This document shows, piece by piece, positions 16,794 to 24,976 of a stretch of 64,000 bases of DNA. The notes under the pieces were generated by a model. It was not told where the DNA came from and searched no databases. It saw only the letters and a list, made by a program, of their open reading frames with translations. The first letter of the stretch is position 1. Every line of letters begins with the position of its first letter. A program made the translations under genes and the position numbers. Source of the stretch: Microvirga makkahensis (GTDB lineage Bacteria; Pseudomonadota; Alphaproteobacteria; Rhizobiales; Beijerinckiaceae); NCBI RefSeq assembly GCF_009830105.1, contig NZ_WURB01000014.1:1-64000 (forward strand), read 5' to 3'.

Positions 16794-16895
16794 ATGGATC
16801 CGGATCATCGTACCAACATTCTGACCGTCGCCGGCTTTGCCGCGGGTGTGCTGGGGCTGGGAGCCCTGATCACGGTGATGCTGGTTTTCGGATAG
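16794..16895 (+). CDS. 33-residue single-pass membrane peptide
   Basis: ATG at 16794 to TAG at 16893-16895. A polar start (MDPDHRTN) is followed by about 22 hydrophobic residues with Gly/Ala spacing, then FG and stop. GGCAGG lies about 16 nt upstream, so the ribosome site is not convincing. The clean amphiphilic layout suggests a real small membrane protein; homologues were not checked. Confidence 0.4.
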   Translation: MDPDHRTNILTVAGFAAGVLGLGALITVMLVFG

Positions 16896-16994
16896 CAGAC
16901 GGGGCCGCTCTTCGATGCGACGTTGAGGAATGCGCTTAAAGCCAAGCTGTGCTAAGGGAGGGCGAACCTCTAGAAACAAGGCCGGGGCAGAGGA

Positions 16995-17291
16995 ATGCGC
17001 TGCTTCTTCATAATTGCAGGATTGATCGGCTGTTCACTGGCGCCGGCCGAGGCGCAACCCTGGGGCGCGCGGGCCGGATGCCCGCCGCACACGCGCCCCA
17101 GCGGCTCATTCTGTCTGAACGATCTCCCCGCTTCGGTCCGGAACAGGGGCATCTGCCCAGCCGGTTATGTCAGCACGGCAGACGGGGTCTACTGCGTCCT
17201 CGCCTCGCGGCGGGAATGGGTCAGGATCAAATCCGGCTGCCCGAGCGGGTTTCGGCCGAGTACAGGCGGGGAGTTCTGCGTCGGGGAGTGA
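16995..17291 (+). CDS. Secreted Cys-rich small protein
   Basis: 98 aa with signal peptide (cleavage after PAEA, about residue 20). The mature part has three similar modules, each with a CP-x-G/H-x(n)-C pattern: CPPHTRPSGSFCLN, CPAGYVSTADGVYC and CPSGFRPSTGGEFC. This repeated two-Cys unit suggests three disulphide-bonded loops in the periplasm or outside. No known family recalled. Confidence 0.75.
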   Translation: MRCFFIIAGLIGCSLAPAEAQPWGARAGCPPHTRPSGSFCLNDLPASVRNRGICPAGYVSTADGVYCVLASRREWVRIKSGCPSGFRPSTGGEFCVGE

Positions 17292-17302
17292 GTCGGCTGC
17301 GG

Positions 17303-17584
17303 TTACCGGAGGGGCTGGCAGTCGGTCATGGGGAGCATCTTTTGGCTCCTGTGGTTGTAATAGGCATGCTGAGCCCGGCTGTAGCTCCAGGGCTCGTCGT
17401 TGCAGTTCCTCCCGAAGGCTCCCAGGTCATTCTCGAAGATGACCCACTTGATCTCCGAATTCGGGCATAGCCCCTCATACTGGAAGGCGATGTCCCCGAT
17501 CCGCGGATAGCATTGGCGAGTCTCGGCGAAAGCCGTGCTGACCGCGGAAAGGATCAGAATCGAGGAGGCTGCAAATCTCAGCAT
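17303..17584 (-). CDS. Secreted small hypothetical protein
   Basis: 93 aa with signal peptide (cleavage after TAFA, residue 20). The mature part has four Cys (RQCYP, GLCPN, RNCND, TDCQP) and several Trp/Tyr, which fits a small disulphide-stabilised exported protein. It is convergent with the Cys-rich gene 11 bp away; the two may be unrelated. Confidence 0.7.
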   Translation of the reverse strand: MLRFAASSILILSAVSTAFAETRQCYPRIGDIAFQYEGLCPNSEIKWVIFENDLGAFGRNCNDEPWSYSRAQHAYYNHRSQKMLPMTDCQPLR

Positions 17585-18025
17585 GTCGAACCTGCGCGAA
17601 TGCGTAAGTCGTCCGAAGCCCGGATCTCATGAGCCCCGAGGCGAGCTTGGCCGTTTCGGGCTTCTTAGCATCAGCTTGACGCTTCGTCATGTGCTGGAAT
17701 GTTCGGGAGGCTGGCTTCCCGAGGTGAGGCCGCAATGGGTCGGCAGCAGGATTTGTATACAGCCTGACCCGCAGGTGACATTCCGATCGTGCTTTCACCG
17801 GGCGGGGGGACGGCCGTTCAGGTCGCTCGGAGCCTAAAGCACGGGACATGAGAGTGGATGTGCGCTTTGGGGATCGATCCGATGCCTTCTCTTTGACGAG
17901 AGCATCGTGTCACGGCCGTTCCCGGACTCGATCACGGGGCAGGCCCGGCCATCCCAGTCGGAAGGGCGCGATGCTCGACGGGTTGGGATCACCGGAACAG
18001 GGGCCCTTCGAGTCCGCAGGATGCT
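17585..18025. other. Intergenic region without a supported gene
   Basis: About 440 bp. Reading frames here have no ribosome site or protein-like composition. The part 17925-18000 contains GATCACGGGG...CCCGGCCATCC and GGGATCACCGG words that look like a decayed copy of the window's palindromic repeat. Confidence 0.5.
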
Positions 18026-18412
18026 CTAGCATGCAGCCGGCGCAACGGAGGCTCGAGCGAATACACCTTCCAAGGTTTCGTTGAAGGTCTGGTGTGAGAA
18101 CGGCTTCGATAGCACGCGCGCGTGCTGGTAACGCTCGGGAACGACGCTGGAATCGTAGCCTGTCATGAAGATGAACGGGATGCCGCGGCAACGCAGTACG
18201 TCTGCAATGGGATAGACCACCAATCCATCCAGCTTGACGTCGAGAACGGCAAGGTCGAAGTCGGTTTCGAGCGCCAATGTCATGGCCTGCTCGAAGCTGG
18301 CGGCCGGACCGACCACATGGCCTCCGATATCGCACACCATGTCCTCTATCAGCATTGAGATCATGGTTTCGTCTTCGACGATGAGCACGCGAGGCTTTCG
18401 GCCATTGTGCAT
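18026..18412 (-). CDS. Single-domain response regulator
   Basis: 128 aa from the ATG at 18412, which has GGGAG 7 nt upstream; the longer open frame to 18574 is unlikely. Receiver residues are all present: acidic pair Glu13/Asp14, phospho-acceptor Asp58 (AVLDVKLDG), Thr84 (FMTGYDS) and Lys103 (LSKPF). No output domain. It is of the FixJ/CheY-like group common in Rhizobiales (GHVVGPAASFEQA). No histidine kinase is adjacent, so it is an orphan. Confidence 0.88.
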   Translation of the reverse strand: MHNGRKPRVLIVEDETMISMLIEDMVCDIGGHVVGPAASFEQAMTLALETDFDLAVLDVKLDGLVVYPIADVLRCRGIPFIFMTGYDSSVVPERYQHARVLSKPFSHQTFNETLEGVFARASVAPAAC

Positions 18413-18577
18413 GGACGCTCTCCCGATGGTTCCGACCTGCTGAACGTATCCCTGCATGTGAGCCCGGTTGCCCCCAATAAACGACGCTTTTCTCGCCTGA
18501 CCCGGGAGGGTGTCCACGCGGGCCAGGCTGCTGCTTGTTTCCGAGAACGTCCTGCCGCTGGGCAGAACGGTCACGGC

Positions 18578-19327
18578 TTACCGGCGTGCGGCCTGGATTT
18601 CCCGGGCCTCGTCAATAACGCGGTCGAACAGGGCCGATTCAGGGTCGATGTCGAGCCCGAGCCTCTCGTTGAGCACCTCGACCGGCTCCTCCGGCACGCC
18701 TGTCTTCGACAAGGCCGCCAGAGCCTTGGCGGCCTCGGTGATCTCGGCCTCGGTGATCTGGTCCTCCGTGCTCCCACTGATGGTAAGGGCTTTCTCGTAG
18801 GTGGCGATCAGGCCGACCGTGGAGTTCGCCGCCGCGCGCTGCCGTGCCGTCGCCGAGGCATTCACCGCGTTCATGCGCCCGAGCTTCGCCGCGTCGAGGC
18901 CAATGCTCTTGGCACTGGATGCGGCTTTTCTGGCTCTTGAGGAGACCTTTTCCCCTCCTGTGCCGGCAGCGCGAGTGCCGCTCGCTGCCTGTTCCGCCCG
19001 GGAGTGACTATAGGTGGAGCTTGTGCCCGCATCGGAGCTGCGCCCGCCGCGGTCGCTGGCCCCGCCACGGGAATTCTCGCTGCCACTGCCTCGAGATCCG
19101 CCGCCGTTACCGCCGCCGCTACCTCCTCCATTCCCGCCGCCGTTACCTCCTCCATTGCCGCCGCCATTGCCGCCACCATTGCCGCCACCATTGCCGCCGC
19201 CGCCTCCTTTGGCCTGGGCCTGAGACTTCTCGAGCGTGAGCGAGGCCACGTCCAGCGACAGTGGTTGCACGCTGATGGCGAGACCCAGGGCGAAGGCCGA
19301 GGCCGTAAGAGCAAGGCGCCGTGTCAT
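18578..19327 (-). CDS. Secreted protein with Gly/Asn-repeat segment
   Basis: 249 aa from the ATG at 19327 (AAGGA 7 nt upstream). A signal sequence (residues 1 to about 25) precedes about 40 residues of GGGN repeats (residues 41-80), then a Ser/Arg-rich linker and a helical C-terminal part (residues 130-249) with ISGSTEDQITEAEITEAAKAL. The same repeat type ends the DUF5666 protein encoded 2 kb away on the other strand. The shared upstream palindromes (19395-19430) suggest joint control with the DUF6502 gene. Extracellular or cell-surface role inferred; function unknown. Confidence 0.75.
   Translation of the reverse strand: MTRRLALTASAFALGLAISVQPLSLDVASLTLEKSQAQAKGGGGGNGGGNGGGNGGGNGGGNGGGNGGGSGGGNGGGSRGSGSENSRGGASDRGGRSSDAGTSSTYSHSRAEQAASGTRAAGTGGEKVSSRARKAASSAKSIGLDAAKLGRMNAVNASATARQRAAANSTVGLIATYEKALTISGSTEDQITEAEITEAAKALAALSKTGVPEEPVEVLNERLGLDIDPESALFDRVIDEAREIQAARR
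19087..19208 (-). repeat. GGN-coding low-complexity repeat, left copy
   Basis: Tandem 9-12-bp units (CCGCCGCCGTTA / CCTCCTCCATT on the plus strand) encode the GGGN repeats. Opposite in orientation to the copy at 21441-21632, so the pair forms a long imperfect inverted repeat. Confidence 0.8.
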
Positions 19328-19394
19328 GAGGTTTCCTTCTAATGCGATGAGAGACCGAGGAGCCCCCTTGCTTCTAACGCTAAGTGAGAAAATT

Positions 19395-19430
19395 TCCCAC
19401 GTCAATCCGGACGTGGGATTGATTCCCACG
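19395..19430. promoter_or_regulatory. Overlapping palindromes, likely operator of the divergent pair
   Basis: Three TCCCACG half-sites: 19395-19401, inverted at 19412-19418, and 19424-19430. The first two form TCCCACGTC-N6-GACGTGGGA (9-bp perfect arms); the last two form CGTGGGA-TTGAT-TCCCACG (7-bp perfect arms). They lie midway between the divergent starts at 19327 and 19454. Such an alternating array could let a dimer choose between two overlapping sites. Confidence 0.65.
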
Positions 19431-19453
19431 AGAGTTTCCGGTTAGGTGATGGC

Positions 19454-20323
19454 ATGCCCGGCGATGTCCCTCGATCCTTAGAACCAGCCAAGCTTCACGC
19501 GCCTCTGGCGCGCCTGCTGCGTCCGCTCGTCCGGCTTCTGATCCGGAGCGGGGTCACCTTCCCCATGCTCACGGAGCTGTTGCGCGAGCTTTACGTGAAC
19601 GTCGCCGAGTACGACTTTGCGCTGCCGGGCAAGGAGCAGACGGACAGCAGGGTCAGTCTTCTCACCGGCATTCACCGCAAGGAGGTTCGCCGGCTGCGCG
19701 GGGCGGGGGCGCCTGTCAATGCCGTTCCGGCGACTGTTTCGCAGACGAGCCGCATACTGGCCCGGTGGCTGGCGGATCCGGATTTCAGCGATGGCGACGG
19801 ACATCCTCTGCCACTGCCCCGCACTGCCGACCCGTCCCGGCCGTCCTTCGAGCGGCTCGTCGCTTCGGTCACACGTGATGTGCGGCCCCGGGCGGTGCTG
19901 GACGAGTGGCTCGACCGCAGGCTCGTCGTCATCGACGACCAGGATCGAGCCGTTCTGGTCGAGGCGGCGTACGTGCCGCGGAGCGGGGGCGATCAGCAGC
20001 TCTATTATCTCGGACGCAACCTGCACGACCATATTGCTGCTGCCGTGACGAATGTGGAGGCGCCATCCCCGCAATTCCTCGAGCGTGCGGTCCACTACGA
20101 TGGCCTGACAAAGGAGCTCGCAGAACAACTCCAGCAGCGTTCCCGCGAGGTCGCCATGCAGGCCCTGCAGAAGCTCAATCGCGAGGCGCACGCCGTCAGC
20201 GATGGAGCAATGCCCGGTCGCTGGCGGTGGAACTTCGGTGTTTATGTCTATTCCGAAGAGGTTGTCCCGCCCTTCTCGGCTGGCGGACCCAGCGAGCACA
20301 ATAACCAGGAGCCCGGGACGTGA
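19454..20323 (+). CDS. DUF6502 family protein
   Basis: 289 aa. The N-terminal block ARLLRPLVRLLIRSGVTF, then ELLRELYVNVAEYDF and SRVSLLTGIHRKEVRRLR, is characteristic of DUF6502. The SLLTGIHRKEVRRL part (residues 60-80) looks like an HTH, so a regulatory role is possible. The C-terminal half is charged and helical. Its stop overlaps the GTG of the DUF5666 gene (GTGA), so the two are translationally coupled; this pairing is known in Proteobacteria but its job is not. Confidence 0.82.
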   Translation: MPGDVPRSLEPAKLHAPLARLLRPLVRLLIRSGVTFPMLTELLRELYVNVAEYDFALPGKEQTDSRVSLLTGIHRKEVRRLRGAGAPVNAVPATVSQTSRILARWLADPDFSDGDGHPLPLPRTADPSRPSFERLVASVTRDVRPRAVLDEWLDRRLVVIDDQDRAVLVEAAYVPRSGGDQQLYYLGRNLHDHIAAAVTNVEAPSPQFLERAVHYDGLTKELAEQLQQRSREVAMQALQKLNREAHAVSDGAMPGRWRWNFGVYVYSEEVVPPFSAGGPSEHNNQEPGT

Positions 20324-21633
20324 GGAAATGCGCCGCTTCGATCGCACGAACCGCCATCTGCTGGCTGGCCGCGCTGACGTTGCTCCTTGCTCCCCTGGAG
20401 GCGGTGCGGGGTCAGGACACGGGGGACCGCGGCATCGGCGGTACCGGAGTGATCGCATCCGATCCGGATGGCGATCGCGGAATCGGCGGCACGGGCGTCA
20501 TGGGCACGATCCGTGGGTTCGGCAGCATCATCGTCAACGGACAGCGCGTAGCCTATGCGCCGGACGTGCCGGTCCGGATCGATGGGCAGCCTCGCGCTGC
20601 CTCCGATCTCAAGATCGGCCAGGTGGTTCAGGTCGTTGCAGAGACCCGCAACCATGTGCTGACGGCCGGGCGGATCGACGTGACCAGTGAAGTCGTCGGC
20701 ACGATCGAGGCGACACGCGGCAAGACCATCAGGGTGCTTGGTCAGACGGTCTCCACCGACAAGCTCAACGGCGCGCAGCCGTGGCGGCGCGGGGAGCGTG
20801 TTGCGGTGTTCGGCCTGCGCCGACCGGACGGCATCATCGTCGCAAGCCTGATAGAGCGCAGAGCCGGCGGCCCCGACAGGATTGCCGGCAGGGTGCGCAA
20901 GCTGCGCGACGGCAGCTTCAGGATCGGGGCCTTGAGGCTTGACGGGGTGGACCCCGCGCTCGTGGGCACCCGGGCCGTGCTCGAAGGCACGCACAAGCGG
21001 GGTATCCTGGAAGTCGCCGGGTCTGCCCGGGAGCGCGATATCCTCGGGCCAGTCCGGCAGGTCTCCATCGAAGCCTATGTCGAACGCACGCGAAACGGGC
21101 TGCGCCTCGGCTCGGGCCTCGAGGTCGTCGGCCAAGCCTCGGTGACACTGCCGGCCGGAACGTATGCACCTGCCGTTGTGACTGCTGTGCCAGATCGACG
21201 GGGGAGGTTGAGCATTAAAGGCGTCTCGGTCCAGGGGGCGCCGGTCCGATCCAGCCGATCCCCCCAGAGCCTCGGCACCGGCAGCTCGACCAGCTCGCCC
21301 GCGGGCGGGCAGGGGCCTGCGGCTTCCCCGCCTGACCGGGATCTCGGCCCTGCTCGATCCCCCCACAAGGGCTCACGCTCCGGGGTGAGTCGCGGGCGGA
21401 ATGACGGCAATGGTCCATCCGGCAGCACAGGCCATTCGCGGGGCGGCGGCGGGAACGGTGGCGGCGGCAATGGGAACGGTGCCGGAAGTTCCGGCGGCGG
21501 CGGAAACGGCAACGGTGGGGGAGGAAACGGCGGAGGTAACGGGGGAGGTAACGGAGGCGGAAACGGGGGAGGTAGCGGAGGCGGAAACGGCGGAGGTAAC
21601 GGCGGTAATGGCGGTGGTGGTGGAAGGGGATAG
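20320..21633 (+). CDS. DUF5666 domain protein with Gly/Asn-repeat tail
   Basis: 437 aa from a GTG. Signal peptide to about residue 28; then two short RGIGGTGV repeats and several DUF5666 beta-domains (MGTIRGFGSIIVNGQRV, VGTIEATRGKTIRVLG, IAGRVRKLRDGSFRIG), each an OB-like barrel of about 65 residues. Residues about 300-370 are Ser/Pro/Arg-rich; 370-437 are GGN repeats. It is probably exported. The tail matches the repeat of the divergent gene at 18578. Confidence 0.82.
   Translation: MRKCAASIARTAICWLAALTLLLAPLEAVRGQDTGDRGIGGTGVIASDPDGDRGIGGTGVMGTIRGFGSIIVNGQRVAYAPDVPVRIDGQPRAASDLKIGQVVQVVAETRNHVLTAGRIDVTSEVVGTIEATRGKTIRVLGQTVSTDKLNGAQPWRRGERVAVFGLRRPDGIIVASLIERRAGGPDRIAGRVRKLRDGSFRIGALRLDGVDPALVGTRAVLEGTHKRGILEVAGSARERDILGPVRQVSIEAYVERTRNGLRLGSGLEVVGQASVTLPAGTYAPAVVTAVPDRRGRLSIKGVSVQGAPVRSSRSPQSLGTGSSTSSPAGGQGPAASPPDRDLGPARSPHKGSRSGVSRGRNDGNGPSGSTGHSRGGGGNGGGGNGNGAGSSGGGGNGNGGGGNGGGNGGGNGGGNGGGSGGGNGGGNGGNGGGGGRG
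21441..21632 (+). repeat. GGN-coding low-complexity repeat, right copy
   Basis: Units such as GGCGGAGGTAAC / GGGGGAGGTAAC in tandem encode the Gly/Asn tail of the DUF5666 protein. Inverted relative to 19087-19208. Confidence 0.8.
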
Positions 21634-21935
21634 CAGCGCCTCCACGAAACCGGGGCGAGGAGAATATTCGCCTAAGGAGAGAGCCCCGGACATTCCTGAC
21701 AGGCGGAACGAATGCTTGTGAGCCTGGGGAGAGGACCTCGATTGCGCCACGCTCCAGGAGCGCGTTTGAGCCCGGCCCGACCTGACCCCGGTTGCGTGAA
21801 AGCACCTCGTTTTCTCGGTCTGCCGCATTCTTCGGCGAACCGGATCCACTTCGCCGCGGAATGCCGGGTTCGCACAAGCTCCCGCTCGACGTGCCGGCGC
21901 ACGCCGGCAGTAACCGTTTCGATCTCGTCGGAACG
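21634..21935. other. Intergenic region without a supported gene
   Basis: About 300 bp. Open frames exist on both strands, but none has a ribosome site or recognisable motif. Confidence 0.45.
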
Positions 21936-22080
21936 TCAGGTGTCCCCGCGCGGCCGGAGCTCCTCCGCGTCGGCGCCGGCATCGATGCCCTCGAGCCGCT
22001 CCGCCCAGGCGCCCCGCGCGGTGCGGATCAGGATCGGGAGGCCGTGCCCGTCGATTGGCTTGCCGGACCGGTGGCCCGAA
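21936..22080 (-). pseudogene. Remnant of a response-regulator receiver domain
   Basis: About 45 codons of a minus-strand frame ending at TGA (21936-21938). It encodes LPILIRTARGAWAER followed by LEGIDAGADAEELRPRG, which matches the beta4-alpha4-beta5 part of OmpR-family receivers (LPVLxLTARxxWxERVEGIDAGADDYLxKPF). The Asp-Tyr-Leu-x-Lys-Pro-Phe end is lost, and no N-terminal Asp pair or output domain is found nearby. It is a short decayed fragment. Confidence 0.5.
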
Positions 22081-22083
22081 TGA

Positions 22084-23073
22084 TCAGTTCGGCCCTGCCA
22101 CGACGCCCCAAGGCATGGCTCCGACCCTGACGCTCTTCACCACCCTCTCGGCCTCCACATCGATGATCGAAACATCGTTGGAAACGCCGTTCGTCGAGAT
22201 CAGAAGCTTCTCGTCCGGAGTGAACGCGAGCTGCCAGACGCGCTGACCGACGAGCAGATATTTCTCAACCTCGAAGGTCTCGGCATTCACCACCGCCACA
22301 CGGTTCGCCGGGCCCAAGGCCACGAAAGCCTTCTTGCCATCCTTGGTCAGCCGCACCCCGACCGGCTGGATCGCCTCCGGGACCATCCCGGGGATCTTGA
22401 ACTCGATCTTTCTCGTGATCTGGCGACTGGCGGGATCGATCACGCTCACGGTTCCTCCGACCTCGGAGGAGACCCACAACACCTTCCCGTCGGCGGAGAA
22501 TTCGGCAATCCGCGGGCGCGCATCGACAAGCACGTTTGCGACAATCTTATAGGTTGCCGTATCGATGAAGTGGGCCATGTTGGTCGTCTCGGACGTGTTG
22601 ACCAGGATCGTGCCGTCCGGACTGATCCCCATGCCCTCCGGTTCGACGCCGACTGGCACCTCCGTCAGCACAAGGTTCTTCTCCACATCGAGCACCGTGA
22701 CCATGTTGTCGTTCTCGTTGGCGATGTAGAGCGGATTGCCCTTCGGATGGAGGACGAAGAGTTCCGGGTCCGGACCGGACCGGAGACTGCGCACCACCAT
22801 GCCGGTCGTCGTGTCCACCACGTCCACCCGGTTGTCGTCACTCGCACAGACATAGAGCCACTTCCCATCGGTGCTCAGAGTAATGCCCCGCGGACGGCGG
22901 CCGACCTTCCAGGTGGCGACCACGGTGAGCTTGTCGGAGTCGACCACAGAGATGGTGTTGTCCTTCTCGTTCGAGACATAGATCGGGTAAGCCCCCGCCT
23001 CGCCAGACACCGCCAGCCATACGGTCCCGGCAAGCGCAAGCGCCATCCTTCGGCCAACCCTGTTCCACGCCAT
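22084..23073 (-). CDS. PQQ-associated YVTN beta-propeller protein
   Basis: About 329 aa from the ATG at 23073 (AGGGAGGAT just upstream; the frame is open further but not needed). Signal peptide to about residue 29. Seven blades follow, each with the YVTN-type pattern (IYVSNEKDNTISVVDSD, LYVCASDDNRVDVVDT, LYIANENDNMVTVLDV, and so on). This family is found next to PQQ-dependent alcohol dehydrogenases and their c cytochromes in methylotroph relatives. Here the dehydrogenase itself is missing from the neighbourhood. Periplasmic; exact role not established. Confidence 0.88.
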   Translation of the reverse strand: MAWNRVGRRMALALAGTVWLAVSGEAGAYPIYVSNEKDNTISVVDSDKLTVVATWKVGRRPRGITLSTDGKWLYVCASDDNRVDVVDTTTGMVVRSLRSGPDPELFVLHPKGNPLYIANENDNMVTVLDVEKNLVLTEVPVGVEPEGMGISPDGTILVNTSETTNMAHFIDTATYKIVANVLVDARPRIAEFSADGKVLWVSSEVGGTVSVIDPASRQITRKIEFKIPGMVPEAIQPVGVRLTKDGKKAFVALGPANRVAVVNAETFEVEKYLLVGQRVWQLAFTPDEKLLISTNGVSNDVSIIDVEAERVVKSVRVGAMPWGVVAGPN

Positions 23074-23092
23074 GGTGATCCTCCCTTGGTTT

Positions 23093-24322
23093 TCATTGAA
23101 GCCTGCACGCAGTCTCGGGCTGATCGAAGCCGAGGGTGTCGAGCGGCGTGCGCTGGTGCAGGAAGCCCGCCTCCGGGGCAACCGACACCATGAAGCGAGG
23201 CTGCACGATGAGGAGGGGCTGACGCAGTTGCTGGTCCCAGGGCCGGAAACTCAGCGACACCCCCTTGTAGGCCGGAAGGGCGAATCCCGCTCCTGACATG
23301 AACTTCTTCATCTCGCCGGGATCGGTCGCCTTATTCCGGGTGACGGCCTCACCAACCGCCCGCACCGCCATCCAGACCTGGTAATCCAGCGGGCGCATCA
23401 GGCGATCAGCCGCGCGTTGGAAGCGGGACTGAGCCTGTGCGGCTCCCCATACCTCAAACGTTGGGTGCCACGTCGTGGCGATCAGGCCTTGGGTGCCTGC
23501 CACGGGCCGCGCATCCGCAGTTCTGAATGGGACGTAGTCGCCGAAATCCCCGGCCTCGTCGGCCACCACGGCGATGTCGTAATCGACACCCCGGGTGAAG
23601 ACGAGCGCTTCGGCGGTGGTGGGGCTGTCGGCCTTGGCGCGAGCCAGCGGCCCGAACTCCCACGGCTTGTCCGCCGCGATCACGAGCCCGAACTTGCGGG
23701 CCGCCCGCCTCATGGCCTCGGCGTAGAGCTTGTCCCCCCGCTGCGGTCCGACAATCAGGAAGAGCCGTCGCCACTGCTTGAAGGCGAGGAACTGGGCGAG
23801 GGCATCGGTGAGCATCGCGTGGCTTGGGGCCATGTGGAAGACGTTGGAGCGGCAATCGGCGCCACGCAGCCGGTCGTCGGGCGCCCTGACGTTGAAGAGC
23901 ACCACGTTCTCGCCCTTGAGCGCATCGGCGATGGAGAGAAGCTCGTCAGCCGGGAGATTGACCACCAGGAAGCCGGCTCCGCGCGCGACGAGGGATCGTG
24001 CGGCCGCAACCGCATCCTGTCCCTCCTCGAGGGTCTCCTCCTCAAGGGAGTATCGATGTCCCGTGAATTGTCCGGTCGTGTTGTTGTCCCGCACCGCCAG
24101 GCGTCCGCCTGCGAGCCCCACATCCTCGGGCACGGGATCGAACTCGAAGACCGTCGGCGGCGGCAGCTGGCGGGTGATCAGCCCGATGCGAATATCGACT
24201 GGTTGCGGTGCCTGTGCATGGACCGGCAGCATGAAGGAAAGGAGGGATGTCAACGCGCCCAACGTCAGCAGGAGAAGGCTCCTGTGAGCTCGCAAGAATA
24301 GCCCTGAGGGAAGTGGTATCAT
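23093..24322 (-). CDS. ABC-type substrate-binding protein of the PQQ-dehydrogenase-associated group
   Basis: About 409 aa. Signal peptide to about residue 36 (MLPVHAQA), then a type I periplasmic-binding fold (IRIGLITRQLPP, RLAVRDNNTTGQF, LVARGAGFLVVNLPADELLSIAD, RRLFLIVGPQRGDKLYAEA). This branch is known from PQQ-dependent alcohol dehydrogenase systems. The frame is open to 24370, but MIPLPSG gives a normal signal peptide. It lies 19 bp upstream of the beta-propeller gene and is co-transcribed with it. The matching permease and ATPase genes that usually follow are absent. Confidence 0.82.
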   Translation of the reverse strand: MIPLPSGLFLRAHRSLLLLTLGALTSLLSFMLPVHAQAPQPVDIRIGLITRQLPPPTVFEFDPVPEDVGLAGGRLAVRDNNTTGQFTGHRYSLEEETLEEGQDAVAAARSLVARGAGFLVVNLPADELLSIADALKGENVVLFNVRAPDDRLRGADCRSNVFHMAPSHAMLTDALAQFLAFKQWRRLFLIVGPQRGDKLYAEAMRRAARKFGLVIAADKPWEFGPLARAKADSPTTAEALVFTRGVDYDIAVVADEAGDFGDYVPFRTADARPVAGTQGLIATTWHPTFEVWGAAQAQSRFQRAADRLMRPLDYQVWMAVRAVGEAVTRNKATDPGEMKKFMSGAGFALPAYKGVSLSFRPWDQQLRQPLLIVQPRFMVSVAPEAGFLHQRTPLDTLGFDQPETACRLQ

Positions 24323-24550
24323 CGGGGGCGTCCCGTCCAAACTGGGCGCCGAAGGACAGAGCAGAGCCAAGCCAAGAACGCAGACCCCGCTGCACCATCA
24401 TTTCGGCCAGTTCAAAAAACTATGGCACAAGGGCTACGCCGAACAATGGGAGCCCGTGTCAGGTTTTCGTGATCCGGAACGTGTCCCGCATGAGCGCACA
24501 GACGATTCTGGCTCACCAGAGGCCAGCCACGAGCCAGGGTTCCAGGGGCT

Positions 24551-24976
24551 TCAACCTTTCACGAGGAACTCTGCACGCTGCGATGCGCCCGTCGTCCCCG
24601 GGATACGCAGCTCGAAGCGGCCGGGTCTGATCGGCACGAACGAAATGGTCGCCTCGCCCTCGGCATCGAATTCCAGGCTGTCCAACCCCAATGGGCGCAC
24701 CTCGATGTCGTTGATGACGACCTCGTTGATCCAGACATTGCGAAAGAATTCCGGCCCCGCGAGAGCGAGTTCCTGGCTTCCGTCTGAGCGGATGGTGAGC
24801 CGGTAATACTTGCCGGCCTCGATTTCGTAAGGGGCCTGGGCAAGCGGCTTTCCGGATGACAGCTCGATCGGGGGAAGCTCGGTGGCCCGTTGCAGCAGGC
24901 CTGATTGTGCGTCAGCCGTGGCCGGGAAGAGCCCGGCGAGCGCAAGCACCAGCATGATGGTGCGGATAGGGGCCAA
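24551..24976 (-). CDS. Periplasmic protein, probable beta-sandwich
   Basis: 141 aa from TTG (GAGGGAGAA upstream; an ATG seven codons on is possible). Signal peptide to about residue 23. The mature part (YEIEAGKYYRLTIRSDGSQE, ATISFVPIRPGRFELRIPG) has the strand layout of a cupredoxin-like sandwich, but no His/Cys/Met copper set is visible. It lies 228 bp upstream of the PQQ-associated pair on the same strand and probably belongs to that locus. Confidence 0.72.
   Translation of the reverse strand: MAPIRTIMLVLALAGLFPATADAQSGLLQRATELPPIELSSGKPLAQAPYEIEAGKYYRLTIRSDGSQELALAGPEFFRNVWINEVVINDIEVRPLGLDSLEFDAEGEATISFVPIRPGRFELRIPGTTGASQRAEFLVKG

Noticed and set aside
19087-19208. Regular short repeats that could be taken for a CRISPR array
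   Set aside because: Units are 9-12 bp without spacers and translate to GGGN repeats in a signal-peptide protein.
21441-21632. Second repeat array considered as CRISPR or tandem satellite
   Set aside because: Same reason; it is the coding tail of the DUF5666 gene.
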